A stretch of 9,851 nt of DNA from Deltaproteobacteria bacterium. GTDB lineage: Bacteria; Desulfobacterota; Syntrophia; Syntrophales; UBA2210. The DNA lies in NCBI GenBank assembly GCA_030603465.1, contig JAUVXT010000089.1:1-9851 (forward strand), in the 5' to 3' direction. The position numbers were made by a program, and so were the translations under genes. A model generated the notes under the pieces. It had not been told where the DNA came from, searched no databases, and was given only the letters and a program-made list of their open reading frames with translations. Below are positions 1-4,377 of this stretch, piece after piece. The first letter of the stretch is position 1. Every line of letters starts with the position of its first letter.

Positions 1-77
1 TTACAAAAGAAACTATAAGCAAACCGGCTCTGCCGGCCGTCACACTGGAAAAATTCCGCTCAACTCGGCATTCGCAG
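1..77 (+). other. Probable 3' end of an upstream integron attC site
   Basis: The stretch before the first gene contains a small perfect hairpin (CCGGC, three-base loop, GCCGG, at about 25-37) and ends in CTCAACTCGG then CATTCGCAG. TTCGCAG at 71-77 is the reverse complement of CTGCGAA at 554-560 just after the first gene, as expected for the two halves of one cassette's recombination site. The base before TT is A instead of the canonical G of the GTTRRRY core, so this site is imperfect. The left half of the site lies outside or near the window edge and I cannot delimit it. The call depends mainly on the end pairing with the next attC. Confidence 0.4.
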
Positions 78-85
78 GAAAAAAC

Positions 86-553
86 ATGGCACTTCCTTTT
101 AGACATAGCGCTGGATTCGGCAAACGTATGGAGTACTGGATCATAGGTCGCATGCTGAAGGAAGGTTTGGACGTCTATGTTCCAATTGTTGACGATGACG
201 CAATTGACGCTGTAATCCGCAGGGAAGATGGTTCATTCATAACTATCCAGATTAAGGCTAGATCCAAAAAAGTTGTTCCAGGAGATGCCGCCCTTTTTGC
301 TGCAATTCCACACGAGCTAAGGGATAATTATTGGTTCGTTTTCTATTCTGAGCGGATGGACATGACCTGGATTATGACATCGGAAGAATTTATTAAAGAA
401 TCCGTTCAAAACAAGACCGGTAAGAACAAAGGCAAACGCAGTGTTTGGTTCAACGGTCGTAAAACGGACCGCAAGACTAAAAAAATCACCGAACATTGCA
501 AACCGCAATTTGAGAAATACATCGCCTATGACTTTAGTAGATTAAGAAGCTGA
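86..553 (+). CDS. PD-(D/E)XK nuclease-like protein, integron cassette gene
   Basis: A 155-residue protein without signal peptide or membrane segment. Residues Glu16, Asp41 and the Gln55-Ile-Lys57 strand are spaced like the E...D...(E/Q)xK core of PD-(D/E)XK nucleases, the fold of many restriction enzymes and Holliday-junction resolvases; the segment 'AIDAVIRREDGSFITIQIKA' is the diagnostic part. Predicted role is metal-dependent DNA cleavage or a related DNA-binding role, but substrate and biology are unknown, and the Gln in place of acidic residue leaves activity open. The C-terminal third (residues 105-135) is very Lys/Arg-rich, fitting nucleic-acid contact. The ATG at 86 has an AGGA Shine-Dalgarno six bases upstream. 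The gene fills a cassette of about 610 bases, starting 15 bases after its boundary, so it is probably transcribed from an upstream integron promoter. Gene call is strong; fold assignment is moderate. Confidence 0.7.
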   Translation: MALPFRHSAGFGKRMEYWIIGRMLKEGLDVYVPIVDDDAIDAVIRREDGSFITIQIKARSKKVVPGDAALFAAIPHELRDNYWFVFYSERMDMTWIMTSEEFIKESVQNKTGKNKGKRSVWFNGRKTDRKTKKITEHCKPQFEKYIAYDFSRLRS

Positions 554-688
554 CTGCGAACCAGGCGCTTGAGATGGACTGGGGCAAAGCCGTGCTGTTT
601 TTGATACGCAGCATTTGACCGGTAGTTTTTACCTTTATCATAGTTTTTCGGTCATCGTTGCCCAGCCACTCAGCTCTACGTTATGTGC
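554..688 (+). other. Integron attC recombination site 1
   Basis: About 135 bases between the first two cassette genes. It begins with CTGCGAAC (R''-type, 554-561) directly after the stop codon and ends with GTTATGTGC (R'-type, G at 680, crossover before TT at 681). Inner complementary boxes are visible: TGAG (570-573) and CTGGG (579-583) on the left against CCCAG (661-665) and CTCA (669-672) on the right, with unequal spacers (five and three bases) as in the asymmetric bulged stems of attC. Length is in the range of the long VCR-type sites. The centre, 584-660, is the variable part and contains no gene. Confidence 0.65.
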
Positions 689-699
689 TAAAATAAATT

Positions 700-1161
700 A
701 TGGAACAAAAAATTAATATTATACCAATAGGTTCAGTTAAATCCTCCGTTACTGAGCTTGTAGATGAGAACTGGGGCAATGTAACATCCCGCATCAATTT
801 GTTTCCCGAATATAAAGGATCATTAGCAGGCCTGGAAGATTTTTCCCATGTAATCGTCATAACCTATCTCCACCAGGCTAAATACATTCCGTCGAAACAT
901 TTGCAAAGGCGCCCGAGAGGAATGGAAAGTATGCCTGAAGTTGGTATATTTTCCCAGAGGGTGAAAGATCGTCCCAATCCTATAGGTGTTACGGCGGTAG
1001 AAATTATCAGCGTTGGAGATGATTACATCGATGTTCGCGGTTTAGATGCGATAGATGCCACGCCCGTAATTGATATTAAACCATATTTTCCACATTATGA
1101 TAAAATAGAAGCGCCCCGGATACCCGAATGGGTAGACAGATTAATGAAGGATTACTTCTAA
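700..1161 (+). CDS. trmO: TrmO/TsaA-family tRNA m6t6A37 methyltransferase-like protein, cassette gene
   Basis: A 153-residue protein covering the TsaA/TrmO domain nearly end to end. Visible family motifs are GLEDFSH (44-50), VGIFSQR (81-87), RPNPIG (91-96) and GLDAIDATPVIDIKPY (114-129). The characterised E. coli enzyme uses S-adenosylmethionine to N6-methylate the threonylcarbamoyl adenosine at position 37 of tRNA-Thr. This protein is much shorter than the E. coli one and lacks its C-terminal extension, so it is a minimal single-domain version; its exact tRNA or other substrate is inferred only. The start at 700 has no clear Shine-Dalgarno (AT-rich leader) and lies 19 bases inside the cassette boundary at 680/681, so expression may depend on readthrough or leaderless-like initiation. 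It is carried between two attC sites, separate from any tRNA gene. Confidence 0.85.
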   Translation: MEQKINIIPIGSVKSSVTELVDENWGNVTSRINLFPEYKGSLAGLEDFSHVIVITYLHQAKYIPSKHLQRRPRGMESMPEVGIFSQRVKDRPNPIGVTAVEIISVGDDYIDVRGLDAIDATPVIDIKPYFPHYDKIEAPRIPEWVDRLMKDYF

Positions 1162-1166
1162 AATCG

Positions 1167-1224
1167 GCACATGACAATTGAAGATTTCCGCCGCAAGCAG
1201 CGGGGTTAGCAAGCGCTGTTAGGC
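1167..1224 (+). other. Integron attC recombination site 2
   Basis: A short site of 58 bases, in the usual 57-60 base class. It starts with GCACATGAC (R'', 1167-1175) six bases after the trmO stop codon and ends with the canonical core GTTAGGC (1218-1224; crossover between G1218 and T1219). GCACATGAC is the reverse complement, with one mismatch, of GTTATGTGC that opens this same cassette at 680-688, which is the signature of an integrated circular cassette. The hairpin centre is CCGCCGC/GCGGGG around an AAGCA loop. Confidence 0.75.
1186..1215 (+). repeat. GC-rich palindromic repeat, copy 1 (inside attC 2)
   Basis: The central 30 bases of attC 2 match the element at 4217-4247 at 25 of 30 aligned positions with one gap. 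GCGGGGTTAGC is identical in both and the flanking AGCG is shared. The differences include the loop, where AAGC replaces TTGC, so the palindrome appears flipped in its centre. It forms a stem of CCGC with GCGG. Confidence 0.5.
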
Positions 1225-1251
1225 AAAATCATACAACAGGAAAGGATTGTT

Positions 1252-1911
1252 ATGGAACCATATGTTACAACAGAATCGATAACATCAAAGACCCGCGCAT
1301 GGCTTGAGAAGATTGCCTCATTTAATCAACATTCAATGACGCCCAATCATGATAAAAGCGCTCTAATGGTTATCGATATGCAAGATTTTTTTTTGAATCC
1401 GGATTCTCCAACTTTTACATGTGGTGGACCGGCTATTCTCCCGACAGTGAAACGATTGATCGATGCCTTTAGAGAAGCGGGCCGTCCGGTGATTTTCACA
1501 CAACACGTTCATCACCCAAATAATCTTGACAGCGGTATTATGGGGTGGTGGTGGGAAGGGATGTGCCTTGAGGGAAGTCCGGAAAGCGAAATACATCCCG
1601 ACATTGCCCCGCTTCCCGGTGAGAAGGTAATCTCCAAGCATCGTTATTCAGCATTCTACAACACAGATTTAGAAACCGTGCTGCGATGTCTGCAAATAGA
1701 AGATCTTGTCATTTCCGGTATTATGACTAATTTGTGCTGTGAATCTACAGCACGCGATGCCTATTACCGGGATTACCGTGTGTTTTTCCTTGCTGATAGT
1801 ACGGGAAGCATCAATGAGGAGATGCACCTTGCCAGTTTGCTTAATCTTGCTTTCGGATTTTCATTTGTGACAAGCGCCGATGTGGTCATGGAAGGGTTGC
1901 GTAATATATGA
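1252..1911 (+). CDS. Isochorismatase-family cysteine hydrolase, cassette gene
   Basis: A 219-residue soluble protein of the isochorismatase/nicotinamidase superfamily. The fold is shown by ALMVIDMQDFF (37-47, catalytic Asp42), the VISKHRYSAFYNTDL segment (126-140, catalytic Lys129) and SGIMTNLCCESTARDA (155-170, nucleophile most likely Cys162). All three catalytic residues are present, so the enzyme should be active. The superfamily hydrolyses isochorismate, nicotinamide, ureidoacrylate, N-carbamoylsarcosine and similar compounds; residues here do not let me choose a substrate. An additional 'GWWWEGM' stretch (98-104) lies in the substrate-lid region. The ATG at 1252 follows a good AAAGGA Shine-Dalgarno at 1241-1246, 33 bases after the cassette boundary at 1218/1219. 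The three-gene order reflects cassette capture, so neighbours give no pathway clue. Confidence 0.85.
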   Translation: MEPYVTTESITSKTRAWLEKIASFNQHSMTPNHDKSALMVIDMQDFFLNPDSPTFTCGGPAILPTVKRLIDAFREAGRPVIFTQHVHHPNNLDSGIMGWWWEGMCLEGSPESEIHPDIAPLPGEKVISKHRYSAFYNTDLETVLRCLQIEDLVISGIMTNLCCESTARDAYYRDYRVFFLADSTGSINEEMHLASLLNLAFGFSFVTSADVVMEGLRNI

Positions 1912-1912
1912 C

Positions 1913-1980
1913 GCCTGACAGTGCACCAATCTGACGCAGGGGCTCTAGCGGAATCTCAACATCAAGAGTAAGTCAGTAAC
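1913..1980 (+). other. Remnant of integron attC site 3 (5' half)
   Basis: GCCTGAC (1913-1919), one base after the hydrolase stop codon, is the reverse complement with one mismatch of GTTAGGC that opens the same cassette at 1218-1224. It is therefore the R'' box of this cassette's attC. I cannot find a matching R' (GTTRRRY) and L' within the next 150 bases, so the right half appears deleted or eroded. No gene is visible from 1912 to 2096. Confidence 0.45.
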
Positions 1981-2067
1981 ATTCCATATTGATTCGCTTT
2001 CTTCTTTTCGAACGTCCTGACCGTTTCGGTTTTTTGCCATTATTAATCCTACAAACGATAAGTCAAT

Positions 2068-2084
2068 GGTCAAGGTCTGACCCT
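2068..2084. repeat. GGTCTGACC palindrome, possible REP/RAYT-type repeat
   Basis: GGTCTGACC (2074-2082) is a perfect odd palindrome, preceded by a second GGTC at 2068-2071. Short GGTC(A/T)GACC palindromes of this kind are common in front of REP-associated tyrosine transposase genes. On the minus strand a 31-codon frame (ATG at 2036-2038 to a TAG near 1946) follows it, which could be the remains of such a gene, but I do not recognise the peptide. Only the palindrome itself is certain. Confidence 0.3.
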
Positions 2085-2096
2085 GTTCCGTTCTTG

Positions 2097-2393
2097 TTAT
2101 GCTCTTTTTTGCCACCGCTTTGGATGGCGACTGCCATGCATAACAGCGACGACCATGATCATTTTCTCCTCGATTCGATAATAGATTCCAAAGGGAAATC
2201 GATGAATCAACGCGCGGTGGGTATGCCTGTGAACCACAGGATACATGCTGGGATTACGTGAGATTGTTTCGAAAACACTTGATATTTCATCAAGGAACTC
2301 ATTGCCGAGGCCTTCACGTTGCTTATCATACCATGCGGCCGCCTCTTCAATATCCGCTTCCGCTTCCGGCCGAAGATAGACCCTTGGACTCAC
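2097..2393 (-). CDS. ParE/RelE-superfamily toxin of a type II toxin-antitoxin system
   Basis: A 98-residue basic protein of typical ParE/RelE length. The N-terminus 'VYLRPEAEADIEEAAAWYD' (5-23) is the classic ParE opening strand and helix, 'FLDEISSVFETISRNPSMYP' (33-52) the second helix, 'RALIHRFPFGIYYRIEEK' (60-77) the central beta strands, and the C-terminal 'VVAVMHGSRHPKRWQKR' (81-97) carries the usual HxxRxP-like end of the active family members. ParE members poison DNA gyrase and RelE members cleave mRNA on the ribosome; the sequence alone does not separate these. The start codon overlaps the antitoxin stop by four bases (ATGA), so the two are translationally coupled with antitoxin first. 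Complete, no frameshift seen. Confidence 0.88.
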   Translation of the reverse strand: MSPRVYLRPEAEADIEEAAAWYDKQREGLGNEFLDEISSVFETISRNPSMYPVVHRHTHRALIHRFPFGIYYRIEEKMIMVVAVMHGSRHPKRWQKRA

Positions 2394-2599
2394 AACCGTT
2401 TCCTGATATCTGCTATTACTTTACTAGCAGCACGACCTTTGATTCCGTCTGACTCGTAAGCATCCAAACGCCGATCAAGCTCGGCCCTTTGTTCGTCCGT
2501 CATCGGCAAAGTCGCCTGATCAGCAGCGATACTGTCCCATATATCCTCAACTAGCCCTATCCTTTCACCTATCGGGAGGGCACGCAGGTTAGCTATCAT
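2390..2599 (-). CDS. Unstab_antitox-family (addiction module component) antitoxin
   Basis: A 69-residue acidic protein matching the short 'addiction module component' family (PF09720/TIGR02574 type): an N-terminal helix with LPxGERxxLVEDIWDSIA (residues 8-25), a central 'PMTDEQRAELDRRLDAYESDG' (32-52), and a C-terminal basic end 'SKVIADIRKRL'. Family members bind and neutralise the ParE/RelE-type toxin encoded just downstream and are expected to repress their own promoter. The minus-strand ATG at 2597-2599 has a strong AGGAGG Shine-Dalgarno (complement of 2608-2613) eight bases ahead, stronger than any in the cassette genes, which fits the excess antitoxin such modules need. The pair is oriented opposite to the cassette genes, and no attC flanks it that I can support. 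Confidence 0.88.
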   Translation of the reverse strand: MIANLRALPIGERIGLVEDIWDSIAADQATLPMTDEQRAELDRRLDAYESDGIKGRAASKVIADIRKRL

Positions 2600-3025
2600 T
2601 TTTAGTTCCTCCTTTCAAATCTTAGCAGTATGTCGATATAGAATGCTTTGAACATAATGCCCCGAGTTGACGGGCAAATTTGCAGCGCCCTGTTATTTTC
2701 ACTTATATCATTTTAATTGACAGGAACATCATATGTCAACATCTAATCAAGAGTAATCCAGAGACATCTCATATTTAAAAATTGTGCTGCTATAGCATAG
2801 TCTTCGGTGAGGATTGGAAGATCCGGAAAGCTGATGATAACGCATAATTCTGCACATTGATCTGTGTGAGAGCAGGGGTGTTTTTTAAATCGATGGTCCT
2901 GGCTGTTGTGTAGGTTCGTTCCGACTGCGAAAGAAAATACGCACCTTTCCCTCCCCGGAGGGCCGTTGTGTTTCATCTTTTTTTAATTCTTAAGCTTATT
3001 TATCCAGTGATATCAATAGGGTGGA
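2600..3025. other. Intergenic region with no credible gene
   Basis: This AT-rich stretch separates the divergent antitoxin and fabD genes and should hold both promoters. A TTGACA hexamer at 2717-2722 is followed 19 bases on by TCTAAT (2742-2747), a possible but badly spaced + strand promoter. A small palindrome CCCTC-CCCG-GAGGG lies at 2949-2962, with a T-run (about 2977-2984) some 15 bases later, too far for a standard terminator. A 77-codon frame on the minus strand (2743-2976) has no Shine-Dalgarno, no recognisable domain and odd composition; I do not consider it a gene. Confidence 0.5.
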
Positions 3026-3031
3026 TATAAT
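3026..3031 (+). promoter_or_regulatory. Candidate -10 box for fabD
   Basis: A perfect TATAAT at 3026-3031 lies just before the leader hairpin and about 98 bases before the chosen fabD start. No good -35 hexamer is found 16-18 bases upstream. A TG pair at 3022-3023 is one base off the extended -10 position, so this is tentative. Confidence 0.3.
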
Positions 3032-3034
3032 CAC

Positions 3035-3093
3035 AATTTTTCTCCTCTCCTGGCATATAAAATGCTTTATTGTGCGGAAGAGAGAGAAAAATT
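3035..3093 (+). promoter_or_regulatory. Long inverted repeat in the fabD 5' leader
   Basis: AATTTTTCTC (3035-3044) pairs perfectly with GAGAAAAATT (3084-3093), and after one bulged base TCTC (3046-3049) pairs with GAGA (3080-3083), giving a 14-pair stem. A second small hairpin, GCAT/ATGC (3053-3056 with 3062-3065), sits inside the loop. Directly downstream, CCC-TTCG-GGG (3095-3104) would form a UUCG tetraloop. It lies between the candidate -10 box and the ribosome site, so it could be a DNA operator for a dimeric repressor or an RNA leader structure; the sequence does not decide which. Confidence 0.45.
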
Positions 3094-3128
3094 GCCCTTC
3101 GGGGATTATGTATATGGAGAGGTCTAAA

Positions 3129-4100
3129 ATGGAAGGAAAAAGTATTGCAGTTGTATTTCCGGGACAGGGATCACAGAGAGCAGGTATGGGGAGAGACTTT
3201 TTTGATGATGTTTTGAAAAGCAGAGAGACCTATGAGGAGGCGACAAAAATACTCGGCTGGGACGTAGCCGATATGTGTTTTTCCGGTGACGAAAGACTCA
3301 ATCTCACCGAATATGCCCAGCCTTGCATAGTGACGACAGAGATTGCCATGCTGAGGGGGCTTCAGTCACTCTATGGTTTCGATCCCATATATTTCGGGGG
3401 ACACAGCCTGGGTGAATACTCGGCCCTCGTTGCCGCGGGTGCCATGCCCCTGGCGGAAGCGCTGAGGATTACTCAGTTGAGGGGACAACTCATGCAGAAG
3501 GCATCTCCCGTTGGAGAAGGCGCTATGGCTGCCGTGATTTCCGATGGGCTGGATATAGAAAGGCTTGACGATGCGATAAAAGATCTTCCAATGGACATCG
3601 CAAATGTAAATTCTACACGTCAGATTGTTATAAGCGGGCAAAGCTCTGCCATGACGGAGGTAGAGGAGCGTTTGAAGGGAATGGCAGATCAAGCCGATCC
3701 CCTCCGTTTTGTGCCCCTGAATGTGAGCGTCCCCTTCCACAGCAGATTTATGGAAACCATCAAGGGCAGTTTCACGGATACCCTGGCCACTCTATCAAAG
3801 AAGTTAAAACCGGAAAATGCCAGGAGGGTTACATCGAATTTCAGCGGTTTCTTTCATTCCGACAGCCGAAATGAAATTATTGACCGTCTTGTGGCTCAGC
3901 TTAGCGGTACCGTTCAGTGGAAAAAGAATATGCATGCCCTGGCCGCCCATGCCGATTTGATTTACGAAGTGGGGCCCGGCCGTCCTCTAAGAGAATTTTT
4001 CAAGACAATCGGAGTTACCTGTTCCTCTATAACCACACTACAGTCTGCGCGACGTATGTTCGAGCCGGCCGGAAAAGTGACGGTGTCTGTAGCGGGATAA
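3129..4100 (+). CDS. fabD: Malonyl-CoA:ACP transacylase (FabD)
   Basis: FabD moves the malonyl group from CoA to acyl carrier protein and supplies extender units for type II fatty-acid synthesis in the cytoplasm. With the start at 3129 the protein has 323 residues, close to the family norm. Landmarks are FPGQGSQ (10-16), the nucleophile elbow GHSLGEYSAL with Ser93, Arg118 in 'QLRGQLMQ' that binds the malonyl carboxylate, catalytic His204 in 'VPFHSRFM', the 'AQLSGTVQW' segment and 'VGPGRPL' near the C-terminus. I chose ATG 3129 because GGAGAGG (3116-3122) sits six bases ahead; in-frame ATGs at 3114 and 3108, or a GTG at 3021, would add non-homologous residues and run through the leader hairpin. 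It stands 277 bases ahead of the packed operon and may be transcribed partly separately. All catalytic residues are intact. Confidence 0.93.
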   Translation: MEGKSIAVVFPGQGSQRAGMGRDFFDDVLKSRETYEEATKILGWDVADMCFSGDERLNLTEYAQPCIVTTEIAMLRGLQSLYGFDPIYFGGHSLGEYSALVAAGAMPLAEALRITQLRGQLMQKASPVGEGAMAAVISDGLDIERLDDAIKDLPMDIANVNSTRQIVISGQSSAMTEVEERLKGMADQADPLRFVPLNVSVPFHSRFMETIKGSFTDTLATLSKKLKPENARRVTSNFSGFFHSDSRNEIIDRLVAQLSGTVQWKKNMHALAAHADLIYEVGPGRPLREFFKTIGVTCSSITTLQSARRMFEPAGKVTVSVAG

Positions 4101-4135
4101 GTGAAATATGGAAACTTCCCAGGGTTATCCCTATT

Positions 4136-4166
4136 ATACCCTCTCCATTAAAAAGGGGGGGCGTAT
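4136..4166. repeat. G-rich hairpin downstream of fabD
   Basis: ATAC plus CCTCTCC (4136-4146) pairs with GGGGGGG (4155-4161) and GTAT (4163-4166), with one bulged C, two G-T pairs and an AT-rich eight-base loop. There is no following T-run, so it is not a standard intrinsic terminator, although it could slow polymerase or protect the fabD 3' end. A shorter GGCGT/ACGCC hairpin follows at about 4160-4175. Confidence 0.35.
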
Positions 4167-4216
4167 CTCAACGCCTTGTTGTATACGAAGGCTTTTAAAC
4201 TGGATAGCGAGCGCAT

Positions 4217-4247
4217 TTCCTGCTGCTTGCGGCGGGGTTAGCGAGCG
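4217..4247. repeat. GC-rich palindromic repeat, copy 2
   Basis: This element, related to the one at 1186-1215 in attC 2, shows CCTGCTGC pairing with GCGGCGGG around a tiny TT loop (G-T pairs included), followed by GTTAGCGAGCG. The TAGCGAGCG nonamer also occurs 34 bases upstream (4205-4213). No transposase or coding content is nearby, which fits a non-autonomous dispersed repeat. Confidence 0.5.
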
Positions 4248-4280
4248 AATAAAAATAAAAAATTTCCTTGACAGTCGGAG

Positions 4281-4311
4281 ATTTTCCGCAACTTGTTGGG
4301 GGGAGCTTCAA
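4281..4311. repeat. GC-rich palindromic repeat, divergent copy 3
   Basis: TTTTCCGCAACTTGTTGGGG forms a hairpin (CAAC/GTTG around TT, extended by CC/GG with one mismatch), followed by GGAGCTTCAA. The architecture, TTCC-GC stem with a CTTG centre and a trailing G-run, resembles copy 2 at 4217-4247, but sequence identity is low, so family membership is a judgement. The element ends just before TATAAT at 4313-4318. Confidence 0.35.
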
Positions 4312-4312
4312 C

Positions 4313-4318
4313 TATAAT
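4313..4318 (+). promoter_or_regulatory. Candidate -10 box for the acyl-CoA dehydrogenase operon
   Basis: A perfect TATAAT lies 59 bases before the first operon start codon. The only good -35 hexamer, TTGACA at 4268-4273, is far too distant (39-base spacer), and TTGTTG (4293-4298) is too close (14-base spacer). The operon may have its own weak or activator-dependent promoter here, or read through from fabD. Confidence 0.25.
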
Positions 4319-4377
4319 TTCTTAATTTCTCAATTTTTCGAAGGCCCTGCGTTGTCGTTACTTAAGGAGAAACATTT

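Noticed and set aside
2096..2138. GTTATGC (2096-2102) and GCATAAC in the toxin gene as a possible attC or cassette boundary
   Set aside because: The two boxes occur in the wrong order for an attC (R' before R''), are only about 30 bases apart, and the right box is within toxin coding sequence. No inner L boxes pair.
1989..2261. A 90-codon + strand frame over the toxin gene
   Set aside because: It overlaps the clear ParE/RelE toxin on the other strand and has no domain.
2743..2976. A 77-codon minus-strand frame between the antitoxin and fabD
   Set aside because: No Shine-Dalgarno, no domain, Cys/His-rich irregular composition, and nothing in the surroundings supports it.
3021..3128. A longer fabD start at GTG 3021
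   Set aside because: It would read through the leader inverted repeat, has no ribosome site, and adds 36 residues with no FabD homology; ATG 3129 has a good GGAGAGG.
4204..4247. The gap repeat as a relic attC site
   Set aside because: It shares the GTTAGC-AGCG core with attC 2, but no RYYYAAC box precedes it and no GTTRRRY core follows in the proper place; a dispersed palindrome explains it better.
4268..4296. TTGACA at 4268-4273 as -35 of a standard promoter
   Set aside because: The hexamer 16-18 bases downstream (around ACTTGT) is a poor -10 box, and the nearest TATAAT is 39 bases away.
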